The notes under the pieces are model-generated. The model was not told where the DNA came from. It saw only the letters and a program-made list of their open reading frames with translations, and did not search any database. From assembly GCA_964531325.1 (NCBI GenBank), contig CAZHCW010000014.1, positions 1 to 64,000 on the forward strand: a stretch of 64,000 bases of DNA, read 5' to 3'. The position numbers were made by a program, and so were the translations under genes. This document shows positions 43,689 to 51,757 of this stretch, piece after piece. Within the stretch, counting starts at the first letter, position 1. Every line of letters begins with the position of its first letter. The stretch comes from UTCHB3 sp964531325 (lineage in GTDB: Bacteria > Bacteroidota > Ignavibacteria > Ignavibacteriales > Ignavibacteriaceae).

Positions 43689-44768
43689 ATGATTAAAAAA
43701 CCACTTTATATCTTATTTATAACTCTAATATTTTCAACATGTTACCATGCACAGTCGGATTTTAATGGATTTCCATTTCTTGTATTAGACGCCAATAAAA
43801 TTGAAAATCCTCTTTCGATTGAAAAGATACTCGATCAAAAATTTAAAACCGACTCGTCAGGTTCACAATTAAAGATATTTATCATTGGTGATTCTCATGT
43901 CATATCGGGTGATATTGCCAATTCTCTAAATCGGGAACTCGCATCAAAATTTGGGGATGGTGGCACAACCCGCCTGACATTAAACAAGCTGTTCCCCTCG
44001 TCAATAGGGCATTCTCCCGTTAAAGTTTCCTCCACAGGGGGAGATATAAACGGTTTTACACTTTTGTCCAATACAACCATCGACAAATTATCCATCAAGG
44101 ACAGGTCGGGAGTCGATGTGAAAATCAGCTCATCACAAAATAATAACAATCGTACAATTCAGGTTAAATTTTCTGATGAAGTACCCGATTTTTACATATC
44201 ATCAGCGAAAAATGTTCCTCCAATTCACTCAAAAGGATTGATCACCCTCCGAAAAGGTGGTGGTGTGGTTACAACAAGTTTTGGGGTGACAGGAGCATCA
44301 CTTTTAAGTTACAATGTTCAGATGAATTATATCTATCCATTTATAGAAGCATACGATCCTGATATAATAATAGTGAATCTTGGCACAAACGATTGCACAG
44401 GCCCCAACTTTAATCTTCAATATATTAATGTTGAATATGACAAGTTAATTTTAAAGTTGAAAAAAAATGCTCCGCAGGCTTCTTTTCTACTCATATCACC
44501 GCCTGACTTTTTCGGTTACAGCGGTGGAAAATATCAAAACAACAAGATGACCGGCGTTATGAAAGAGGGAATAACCAAACTTTCAGTAAAACACAACCTG
44601 GCAGTCTGGGATTTAAAGGCAGTTATGGGAGGTGATTCTTCAATGATTAAATGGGTAAAAGCGGAACTTGGGAGCAGAGACTACATCCATTTCACAAGTG
44701 AGGGACAAAAACTCATTGGTAAACTGTTGGGAAAAGCAATAATTGACCTCTTTAAAGAAGATCAGTAA
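43689..44768 (+). CDS. SGNH hydrolase-like secreted protein
   Basis: A 359-residue exported protein. The ATG at 43689 begins a signal peptide (MIKKPLYILFITLIFSTCYHAQ), so it is preferred over 43650. SGNH motifs: IFIIGDSHVISGD (nucleophile Ser 69), VNLGTNDCTG, and SRDYIHFTSEGQ (D-x2-H). It shares the clade motif VMGGDSSMIKW with the two SGNH proteins encoded divergently on the other side of a 76-base gap. It lacks LysM modules. Acetyl transfer or esterase activity on a surface glycan is the likely role (inference). It overlaps the convergent Rrf2 gene by 7 bases. Confidence 0.82.
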   Translation: MIKKPLYILFITLIFSTCYHAQSDFNGFPFLVLDANKIENPLSIEKILDQKFKTDSSGSQLKIFIIGDSHVISGDIANSLNRELASKFGDGGTTRLTLNKLFPSSIGHSPVKVSSTGGDINGFTLLSNTTIDKLSIKDRSGVDVKISSSQNNNNRTIQVKFSDEVPDFYISSAKNVPPIHSKGLITLRKGGGVVTTSFGVTGASLLSYNVQMNYIYPFIEAYDPDIIIVNLGTNDCTGPNFNLQYINVEYDKLILKLKKNAPQASFLLISPPDFFGYSGGKYQNNKMTGVMKEGITKLSVKHNLAVWDLKAVMGGDSSMIKWVKAELGSRDYIHFTSEGQKLIGKLLGKAIIDLFKEDQ

Positions 44769-45208
44769 TTCCCTTTTGTAATCGACTCAATTTTATTAAA
44801 TGACTTCTCTTTCATCGTTTCAAGAGTCTCCGTACTGAGCATGTTGTAGGCAATTGTTCTGATTCGGCCCCATTCATTATGCATCGGACAAGGGGTGGAA
44901 ACCGAGCATCCCGGAAAACCCAATACACACGAATTAAAAACATCGATCCCATCCAATACCATTACGATGTCAATCAGTTTTATCTCGGAGGCGTTTTTCC
45001 CGAGATAAAAACCACCGTTTTTTCCTTTTTTCGAAGCTACAATTTTTGAATCGGTAAGTATCTGCATCACCTTCGAAACAAACTCTTTTGGTACTTTTAA
45101 TTTTTCAGCTACATGGCTTGCGTTCACTTTTTGATCAGGTTCAAGAGTGGAAAGATAAAGTACTGCTTGAATTCCAAGTTCACATTTTTTAGAAAAGATT
45201 ACCGTCAT
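44762..45208 (-). CDS. Rrf2 family transcriptional regulator
   Basis: A 148-residue winged-helix regulator. The DNA-binding domain spans about 1-75 (SKKCELGIQAVLYLSTL, then HVAEKLKVPKEFVSKVMQIL and GKNGGFYLGK). Near 94-110 it has CVLGFPGCSVSTPCPMH, the three-Cys plus His pattern that in IscR/NsrR/RsrR-type proteins can bind an Fe-S cluster, so it may sense redox, NO or Fe-S status. Transcribed away from the acyl-CoA ligase gene; the targets are not visible from sequence. Confidence 0.9.
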   Translation of the reverse strand: MTVIFSKKCELGIQAVLYLSTLEPDQKVNASHVAEKLKVPKEFVSKVMQILTDSKIVASKKGKNGGFYLGKNASEIKLIDIVMVLDGIDVFNSCVLGFPGCSVSTPCPMHNEWGRIRTIAYNMLSTETLETMKEKSFNKIESITKGNY

Positions 45209-45377
45209 TTTGCTCTTTGGTTTGTGGTGTTTGCAAATCAGAATAAAAATACTGTTTAATATAACGCTTACAAATAAAATTGCAAAAAAAACAGGAACAT
45301 TTTTTCGATTTTTATAATACTTATTAAAATATTAATTAAGTTTCCTTTCAGCAAACTTAGATTTTTGAGGAAGTATT

Positions 45378-47084
45378 ATGGACCTGAAACACAAACTTTT
45401 TGATGTCCCCAAAATTTCCAGCATCCAGGATATGGTGTTGATGATTGGGAAAGAACACGCCGGTAAATTAGCATTGGAAGACCTGAACGACACCCCAATC
45501 AAAGAAGTCACTTTTGACAGATTACTTGACAATGTGTTGCGTTTTGGAGCAGGACTTCGAAAGTTGGGGATAAAGGAAAGAACTCACATCGCAGTAATCG
45601 GTGAAAACAGAGTTCAGTGGGCACTTACCTACCTCACCTCCATGACTTTTGATTATGTTATTGTTCCAATCGATAAAAACCTGACCACAAATGAGATTCT
45701 AAATATCCTTTACGAAAGTGAGTCAGAAGTTATTGTTTATTCCAAAAATTACAATAATTTGATGGATGAAGAGGCAGCAGCGATCAGTAAATTAAAAGTA
45801 AAGATAAGCATGGACATCACTGCGAATGAAGATGACAGGATTTCGATGTCAGCGCTAATTGATTCCACTCCCCCGGCTACCATCGAATCATTGCCTGCCA
45901 TTGATCCTGAACAGATGGCGGAAATTATTTTTACATCCGGTTCATTAGGAAGAGCAAAAGGTGTAATGCTTAGTCAAAAAAATCTTGCGATAAACCTGAT
46001 GGCAATGACAAGTATGATTGAAATTACCCCGGCTGACAGATTTTTGTCTGTTTTGCCCATGCATCATACATATGAATGCACTTGCGGGATGTTATGCCCT
46101 CTCTACAAAGGCGCTTCTGTCCATTTCGCTAGATCGTTAAAAACCATCGTGGATGATCTGCAGGTTGTGAAAGCCACCATCCTTTTGGGGGTTCCTCTTC
46201 TTTTTGATAAAATGTTTAAAAGAATATCAAAAACAATTAAAGAAGACAAAGTAAAATCGAAAGTTGTTCCACCTCTCGTAAAGATAACCGGATTCCTCGA
46301 GAAACTGGGGATGAGAGAGATTAAACAGAAAATATTTAAAGAAATGCATCATAAATTTGGTGGACATGTAAGAATATTCATCGCAGGTGGTGCTGCACCC
46401 GATCCTGAAGTTGCAAAGGGATTGCGTGAATTTGGATTTAATTTCCTTCAAGGATACGGTCTCACTGAAACCGCCCCAATTACGGCATTAAACAGACTTA
46501 TGGCTTATAAAGATGACGCTGCCGGTCTGCCACTTCCCGGAGTAACTCTAAAAATTGTTGAACCCGATCCTGATGGTGTGGGCGAAATTTATATTAAGGG
46601 CGACAATGTTATGCTCGGTTATTACAAAAATGAGAAACTCACAAACGAGGCATTTGATTCCGAAGGCTACTTTAAATCCGGAGATTTGGGTTATATCGAT
46701 TCAGATGGTTTCCTTCACATCAGAGGAAGAAAGAAAAATGTAATTATCGCAAGTAATGGGAAAAATGTCTTCCCTGAAGAGGTTGAAGATATTCTTAACA
46801 GAAATCCATTGGTTCTTGAATGTTTCGTTTATGGGGAAGAAGATGCAAAACATAAAGAGATTATTGCGGTTCAACTTGTTCTGAATGCAGAAACATTGAT
46901 TGAATACTCTGAAAAACATCATGTAAAAATTGAAGAACCTCTTCTCGAACAGATAGCCTCCGGAATTGTTAAAGAAGCAAACAAACATCTTGCTTCCTAT
47001 AAACAAATCCAGAAGTTTTATGTTCGCGAAAAAGAATTCGAGAAAACAACCACACAGAAGATTAAGAGGTACCTGGTGAAGTGA
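45378..47084 (+). CDS. Long-chain acyl-CoA ligase (AMP-binding)
   Basis: A 568-residue adenylate-forming enzyme that activates fatty or other carboxylic acids. The P-loop-like motif reads IIFTSGSLGRAKGVML (about 188-203), departing from the usual TSGTTGxPKG but keeping the Lys-Gly; later motifs are LQGYGLTETAPIT, FKSGDLGYIDSDGFLHIRGRKKN (Asp and Arg contacting AMP) and a C-terminal TTQKIKRY with the catalytic Lys. Length is in the FACS range. It stands alone; array 2 begins directly at its stop codon. Confidence 0.88.
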   Translation: MDLKHKLFDVPKISSIQDMVLMIGKEHAGKLALEDLNDTPIKEVTFDRLLDNVLRFGAGLRKLGIKERTHIAVIGENRVQWALTYLTSMTFDYVIVPIDKNLTTNEILNILYESESEVIVYSKNYNNLMDEEAAAISKLKVKISMDITANEDDRISMSALIDSTPPATIESLPAIDPEQMAEIIFTSGSLGRAKGVMLSQKNLAINLMAMTSMIEITPADRFLSVLPMHHTYECTCGMLCPLYKGASVHFARSLKTIVDDLQVVKATILLGVPLLFDKMFKRISKTIKEDKVKSKVVPPLVKITGFLEKLGMREIKQKIFKEMHHKFGGHVRIFIAGGAAPDPEVAKGLREFGFNFLQGYGLTETAPITALNRLMAYKDDAAGLPLPGVTLKIVEPDPDGVGEIYIKGDNVMLGYYKNEKLTNEAFDSEGYFKSGDLGYIDSDGFLHIRGRKKNVIIASNGKNVFPEEVEDILNRNPLVLECFVYGEEDAKHKEIIAVQLVLNAETLIEYSEKHHVKIEEPLLEQIASGIVKEANKHLASYKQIQKFYVREKEFEKTTTQKIKRYLVK

Positions 47085-47148
47085 GAACTTGAGTACTCAA
47101 GTTTCTCAGGTACTGAATTTCCGAGATTCTGAGGTTCCGAAGTTCTTA
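47085..47148. repeat. Period-8 array, 8 units (array 2)
   Basis: Eight octamers fill exactly the space between the acyl-CoA ligase stop and the end of nuoF, including the nuoF stop codon. Units such as GATTCTGA, GGTTCCGA and GGTACTGA are variants of the AGTTCTGA register seen in the other arrays. The first two units form a perfect 18-base palindrome AACTTGAGTACTCAAGTT (47086-47103). The repeat separates two convergent genes and may act as a terminator. Confidence 0.75.
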
Positions 47149-48456
47149 CTCTACTGTAATCTTTGTATTCCTCATTGAATGAACCTTGTTGAGGGAAGGA
47201 TGAACGAGGGAATTGTTCATTCTTGACTCAAATTCGTCGCGGAAACGGGTTACCATAAATTTTACTGGCCAGGCGGCAGCTTCACCGAGAGCACAGATGG
47301 TATTTCCATCGATGTTATTGGCGACGCTTAACAGCAGATCAATATCATCCTTCTGACCATGACCGGCAGCCATTCTGTTAAGTATTTTTAACATCCAGCC
47401 CGTACCTTCACGGCAAGGTGTACACTGTCCACAACTTTCATGGTAATAGAATTTTGCAATTCGTGCAAGAACTCTCACTAAATCTGTATCTTCATCCATA
47501 ACCATGATTCCTGCAGTTCCGATTGAACTACCGGCAGCTTTCAGGGATTCGGCATCCATGGCGATTCCTTCGAGTTGGTCGCCGCGAAGAGGTGGCATCG
47601 ATGATCCACCGGGGATTACACATTTAATCTTTTTGTTTCCCGGTACACCGCCCGCATAATTGTAAATTATATCAGTAAGAAGAGTTCCTGAGGGAAGTTC
47701 ATAAACGCCGGGTTTATTTACATGACCACTTACACCGTATAAAATGGTTCCGGGGTGTTTTTCGGCACCGATTTTTGAAAACCACTCCCAACCCTTGTTG
47801 ATAATTGCGGGGACATTAGTTAATGTCTCAACATTATTAATGGTGGTTGGATTTCCCCAGAGCCCGTTTTGGGCAGGAAATGGTGGTTTTACCCTTGGGT
47901 AGCCTCTTTTCCCTTCAATGGAATTCATTAAAGATGACTCCTCGCCACAGATATAAGCACCGGCACCTTTGTGTACATAAATATTCACATGAAATTTTGT
48001 ACCAAAAGTGGTTTTCATTTTTTCGCCAACCAAACCCGCTTCATAAGCATCATCGAGAGCTTTTTGAAACAGTTTTATCCATTTATGATATTCACCACGA
48101 ATATATACATAAGCTGAATTGGCTCCGATTGCATAAGAGGCAATTAATATACCTTCGATACACTGATGTGGATTATATTCAAAAATCTGTCTGTCTTTAA
48201 ATGAACCCGGTTCCGACTCATCACCGTTTACACAGAGGTATTTGGGTTTATCGGTAGTTTTGGGCATAAAAGACCACTTAAGACCACACGAGAAGGCGGC
48301 ACCCCCTCTTCCTCTTAATCCCGATTTTTTAACTGTATCAATAATTTCATCGGGGGTTGTAGTTAGTGCTTTTTTAATCGCTTCATATCCACCGTTTGCG
48401 CGATAGACATCTATTTTATGTAAATTTTCTATTTCAGGTAAAACAATTTTTTCCAT
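47146..48456 (-). CDS. nuoF: NADH-quinone oxidoreductase subunit NuoF
   Basis: A roughly 436-residue peripheral subunit of complex I that binds NADH, FMN and the N3 4Fe-4S cluster. The NADH/FMN site is visible in SGLRGRGGAAFSCGLKW, KYLCVNGDESEPGSFKDR and GAGAYICGEESSLMNSIEG; the cluster ligands are in SCGQCTPCREGTGWM plus a later Cys (NTICALG). The ATG at 48456 is preferred over the GTG at 48465. It is the last gene of the nuoABCDEF run; nuoG does not follow. Confidence 0.97.
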   Translation of the reverse strand: MEKIVLPEIENLHKIDVYRANGGYEAIKKALTTTPDEIIDTVKKSGLRGRGGAAFSCGLKWSFMPKTTDKPKYLCVNGDESEPGSFKDRQIFEYNPHQCIEGILIASYAIGANSAYVYIRGEYHKWIKLFQKALDDAYEAGLVGEKMKTTFGTKFHVNIYVHKGAGAYICGEESSLMNSIEGKRGYPRVKPPFPAQNGLWGNPTTINNVETLTNVPAIINKGWEWFSKIGAEKHPGTILYGVSGHVNKPGVYELPSGTLLTDIIYNYAGGVPGNKKIKCVIPGGSSMPPLRGDQLEGIAMDAESLKAAGSSIGTAGIMVMDEDTDLVRVLARIAKFYYHESCGQCTPCREGTGWMLKILNRMAAGHGQKDDIDLLLSVANNIDGNTICALGEAAAWPVKFMVTRFRDEFESRMNNSLVHPSLNKVHSMRNTKITVE

Positions 48457-48467
48457 CGTGATCACTT

Positions 48468-48941
48468 CTATTTTAGGGAGTCAATTAATTCGAGAGCTTT
48501 TTCTTGGGTGAGATTCTCATGGAAATCTTCATTCACTGCGATCATGGGAGCAGTGCCACATGATCCCATACACTCGACCTCTTCGAGGGAAAAAAGACCG
48601 TCAGCCGAAGTTTCACCATTTTTTAGACCGGTTTTTGCCTTAATAGCTTCCCAGATATCGTATGCACCCCTTAACATACAAGAGACATTTGTACACACTT
48701 GAAGGTGGTATTTCCCCGGCATGTGTTGATGGTACATAGTATAAAAAGTAACAACTCCCATGACATCTTCTTCAGGAATCTCGAGGATTGTCGATACCTC
48801 TTTAATAACTTCGCCGGAAATGTAACCATTTTGTTCCTGTGCGATGTATAAGACAGGCATAATGGCTGCTTTTTTTGTCGGATAATTATCGAAGAGTTTT
48901 ATTACTTTTTCGTGATTTTCTACTGTAAATTTGAATTCCAT
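48468..48941 (-). CDS. nuoE: NADH-quinone oxidoreductase subunit NuoE
   Basis: A 157-residue thioredoxin-like subunit carrying the N1a 2Fe-2S cluster. Ligands: VCTNVSC (C-x4-C, about 82-88) and ECMGSCGTAPM (C-x3-C, about 123-133). YIAQEQNGYISGEVI is the usual N-terminal segment. It lies 13 bases after nuoD and 11 bases before the chosen nuoF start, in the conserved order. Confidence 0.96.
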   Translation of the reverse strand: MEFKFTVENHEKVIKLFDNYPTKKAAIMPVLYIAQEQNGYISGEVIKEVSTILEIPEEDVMGVVTFYTMYHQHMPGKYHLQVCTNVSCMLRGAYDIWEAIKAKTGLKNGETSADGLFSLEEVECMGSCGTAPMIAVNEDFHENLTQEKALELIDSLK

Positions 48942-48954
48942 TAATTTCCTCTTC

Positions 48955-50208
48955 CTATTTATCGGCTTCGCCCATTACTGGATCGAGACTACCGATTATT
49001 GCAACAACATCAGAGATCATGTGTCCCTTGATTAACCCACCAAGAGATTGTAAATTACAGAATGAAGGTGATCTGATTTTCATCTTCCATGGATGTCCCT
49101 CACCTTTGCTGACAATGTAGAACCCAAGTTCACCTTTAGGATTTTCAACTGCGGAATAGATGTCGCCCACGGGTGGTTTCACTCCAAAATTGACAATCAT
49201 AAAATCATGAATCAGTTCTTCCATCTTAGTATAGATTTCAGTTTTCCTTGGGAGTACTTTTTTAGGAGAATTTAACATGATCTCCCCTTTTGGCATCCTA
49301 TCGAGGCACTGGAGAACAATTTTGCAACTCTCACGAAGTTCATCCGCTCTTACAAAATATCGGGCAAGACTGTCGCCCTCATTATAAACAGGGATCTTAA
49401 AATCGATTTGATCGTAAAGCATATACGGGTTTGCTCTTCTTAGATCATGTTCAATTCCGGAACCTCGAAGGTTTGGACCTGTTAGCCCCATACCAATTGC
49501 TTCTTCACCCGAAATTACACCAACACCCTCTAATCGCTCAACAAATATTCTGTTGGTATTAAGGAGTCGTTCAGCCTCATCAAGTTTTTCTTCAAACTGA
49601 GCAATAAATTCTTTGATAATAGCTATTGCCTCATCGGGCATATCAGCAGCAACCCCGCCGATTCTTGTGTAGCTGGTTGTAAATCTTGCTCCGCAGATGA
49701 TGTCATAAGCGTTTAAGACCTTTTCTCTTTCACGCAGGCACCAGAGGAATACTGTAAGTGCGCCCACATCCATGGCGAGAGACCCAATTGCCACGAGGTG
49801 AGAAGTAATCCGCGCAAGTTCAGTCATAATCATCCTGATATACTGAGCTCTTACGGGAGCTTCAATTCCATACAATTTTTCGACAGCCAAACAAAAGGCA
49901 GTGTTATTCGCCGGTGGTGAGATGTAATCGAGTCGGTCGGTATGAGGGATAAACTCATAAAACGACATATTTTCAGCCATTTTCTCATAACCACGGTGCA
50001 AATACCCGAGATCGGGAACGGCAGCTACAATGGTTTCACCGTCAAGTCTTAGAAGTACTCTTAACACACCATGGGTGGCGGGATGTTGAGGACCCATATT
50101 CAGGATCATCTCATTTTCAAGAGCATCTTCAAATGTAATGTTTGTTTCCTGATCGAGAAGTGCTTTTACAATACTTGGGTGCACTTCATCTTTAGTTAAT
50201 CTTTCCAT
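48955..50208 (-). CDS. nuoD: NADH-quinone oxidoreductase subunit NuoD
   Basis: A 417-residue 49-kDa-type subunit that helps form the quinone pocket. MGPQHPATHGVLRVLLRLDGE (about 33-53) contains the HPATHG loop, YLHRGYEKMAE follows, and SEPKGELGFY-like VENPKGELGFYIVSKGEG and DVVAIIGSLDPVMGEADK close the chain. Length matches separate NuoD proteins, not the fused NuoCD. Confidence 0.97.
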   Translation of the reverse strand: MERLTKDEVHPSIVKALLDQETNITFEDALENEMILNMGPQHPATHGVLRVLLRLDGETIVAAVPDLGYLHRGYEKMAENMSFYEFIPHTDRLDYISPPANNTAFCLAVEKLYGIEAPVRAQYIRMIMTELARITSHLVAIGSLAMDVGALTVFLWCLREREKVLNAYDIICGARFTTSYTRIGGVAADMPDEAIAIIKEFIAQFEEKLDEAERLLNTNRIFVERLEGVGVISGEEAIGMGLTGPNLRGSGIEHDLRRANPYMLYDQIDFKIPVYNEGDSLARYFVRADELRESCKIVLQCLDRMPKGEIMLNSPKKVLPRKTEIYTKMEELIHDFMIVNFGVKPPVGDIYSAVENPKGELGFYIVSKGEGHPWKMKIRSPSFCNLQSLGGLIKGHMISDVVAIIGSLDPVMGEADK

Positions 50209-50215
50209 AATCTCT

Positions 50216-50704
50216 CTATTTCTTCGGTAGGGTTAAGTCGCCCGGTATCCCCATCAAAGGATATTCCTTGCGAAGAGGATAATATTCATATTCTTCAGGC
50301 ATATACATCCTTCTGAGATCGGGATGATCGTCAAATTTTATCCCGTACATGTCATAAGTCTCTCTTTCATACCAGTTGGCAGATTTCCAAACGGATACAA
50401 TCGAGGCAATATGTGGATGATTCTCTTGAACATCGCATGCCAGACGGAGTCGAAATTTGTTTTCGAGTGAATAGATGTGATAAACAACAGTAAAACGGTT
50501 CTTTTTTGTTGCCCAGTCTATTGCTGTTACATCTTCACACATGTTAAACTTAAGTTCAGCACTTTGCTTTAAAAAATTGCATACCGGAAGAAGCAGGGCT
50601 GCATCAAATTTAATTTTAAGGTCTCCTCTGAAATCAGTTACTTCAAAATCAGTTTCGGGAAACTGCTCCTGAAGAAGAGGAACTATTTTATCTTTAATTT
50701 CCAT
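50216..50704 (-). CDS. nuoC: NADH-quinone oxidoreductase subunit NuoC
   Basis: A 162-residue 30-kDa-type subunit. The family signature is visible as WYERETYDMYGIKFDDHPDLRRMYMPEEYEYYPLRKEYP (about 111-149), here given for position. It overlaps nuoB by 11 bases and precedes nuoD by 7. Confidence 0.95.
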   Translation of the reverse strand: MEIKDKIVPLLQEQFPETDFEVTDFRGDLKIKFDAALLLPVCNFLKQSAELKFNMCEDVTAIDWATKKNRFTVVYHIYSLENKFRLRLACDVQENHPHIASIVSVWKSANWYERETYDMYGIKFDDHPDLRRMYMPEEYEYYPLRKEYPLMGIPGDLTLPKK

Positions 50705-51215
50705 TTACTTTCACAGGCTCCAAAAGAGGTATGTTTTGAAATTCTCTTGCTTTTGTATTTTTTATTTTGTCTTGAATCAACATCAATGCATTAAGCAAGT
50801 TATCAGGTCTTGGGGGACAACCCGCAAGATAGATATCGACCGGAAGAAAATGATCAATACCCTGAACAACAGAATATGAACGGTACATCCCGCCGGTTGA
50901 GGTGCAAACGCCCATTGCTATAACCCATTTTGGATCGGGCATCTGATCATAAATTTTCTTTACTACATGCGACATTTTATAGGTCACTGTTCCGGCAACG
51001 AGCATAACATCACACTGTCTGGGTGTAAATCTCATTACTTCCGATCCAAACCGCGCAATATCATATTTAGGACCGGCAACTGCCATCATTTCAATTCCAC
51101 AACACGATATTCCCATTGGCATTGGCCATACGGAACTTTCCCGTGCCCACCCCACGAGTGCATCGATAGTGGTGGTAAGGAAACCATCATTCATAAGTTT
51201 GGCTTCTAATCCCAT
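50694..51215 (-). CDS. nuoB: NADH-quinone oxidoreductase subunit NuoB
   Basis: A 173-residue PSST-type subunit holding the N2 4Fe-4S cluster next to quinone. Cluster ligands: the adjacent Cys pair in GISCCGIEMMA (about 36-46), Cys in AGTVTYKMSHVVKK-flanked GVCTSTGGMY, and LAGCPPRPDNLLNAL (about 137-151). Overlaps nuoA by 10 bases and nuoC by 11. Confidence 0.97.
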   Translation of the reverse strand: MGLEAKLMNDGFLTTTIDALVGWARESSVWPMPMGISCCGIEMMAVAGPKYDIARFGSEVMRFTPRQCDVMLVAGTVTYKMSHVVKKIYDQMPDPKWVIAMGVCTSTGGMYRSYSVVQGIDHFLPVDIYLAGCPPRPDNLLNALMLIQDKIKNTKAREFQNIPLLEPVKVNGN

Positions 51216-51574
51216 CTGAATCCTCCTTTTTTAAATGCGTACAGGAATCCTAACTCGAATACAACTAAAAACATAAACATCGAAATGAAAGCCGAAATTC
51301 CAAATTCTTTAAATAAATCGATAAATTCCACTGCCCAAGGATAAACAAAGATTACCTCAAGATCAAAAATAATGAAGAGCATTGCTACCACATAATATTT
51401 AACCGAAATCCTCTCTTCTGTTGACCCAATCGGCTTCATCCCACTCTCATAGGGCGAACTTTTTACCTTATTCGGTCTTTGTGGCCCAAACAGTGAAGAT
51501 GTGGCAACTACAGCTACCGAGAAGACAACTGCAAAACCCATTACGACCAAAAGGGGAATATAATTTTCAAGCAT
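51206..51574 (-). CDS. nuoA: NADH-quinone oxidoreductase subunit NuoA
   Basis: A 122-residue membrane subunit with three helices (about 5-27, 63-83, 92-113). The conserved loop between helices 1 and 2 is KVKSSPYESGMKPIGSTEERISVKYY (split here by position 37-62), followed by AMLFIIFDLEVIFVYPWAV, the standard NuoA second helix. First gene of the operon, with a candidate promoter at 51611-51641. Confidence 0.95.
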   Translation of the reverse strand: MLENYIPLLVVMGFAVVFSVAVVATSSLFGPQRPNKVKSSPYESGMKPIGSTEERISVKYYVVAMLFIIFDLEVIFVYPWAVEFIDLFKEFGISAFISMFMFLVVFELGFLYAFKKGGFRWD

Positions 51575-51604
51575 TATACATCCGGAAATTATTTCTTAAA
51601 ACTC

Positions 51605-51641
51605 AAACTTTAAATTTATTAAAGTTTTTGATTATAGTCAA
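51605..51641 (-). promoter_or_regulatory. nuoA promoter overlapped by a perfect palindrome
   Basis: On the minus strand TTG (51639-51641), a 20-base spacer and TAAATTTA (51611-51618) fit the Bacteroidota pattern except for the last base. The -7 box lies inside a perfect palindrome with 9-base arms AAACTTTAA and TTAAAGTTT (51605-51613 and 51619-51627). A regulator or an RNA hairpin here would control the whole nuoA-F operon; both are inference. Confidence 0.45.
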
Positions 51642-51654
51642 TTTTTATTTCAGA

Positions 51655-51702
51655 GAATCGGAATTTCAGAACCTCAGAGGTTCTGAAGTTCTGAGGTTCT
51701 CA
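51655..51702. repeat. Period-8 array, 6 units (array 3)
   Basis: Six octamers in the same register as arrays 1 and 2, including ACCTCAGA, GGTTCTGA and AGTTCTGA. The orientation flips in the middle, giving a perfect 7-base-pair hairpin AGAACCT-CAG-AGGTTCT. Unlike the other arrays it lies between divergent genes, just upstream of the nuoA promoter. Confidence 0.75.
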
Positions 51703-51726
51703 TTTTCATATCAGTCAACTTTTTTG

Positions 51727-51734
51727 TAAGTTTG
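51727..51734 (+). promoter_or_regulatory. Candidate -7 box of the beta-CASP gene
   Basis: TAAGTTTG matches TAnnTTTG exactly and lies 24 bases before the ATG. The -33 region 19 bases upstream reads TTTTC, so the match is incomplete. Confidence 0.4.
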
Positions 51735-51757
51735 GGGACAATACAAACTGGAGATTT

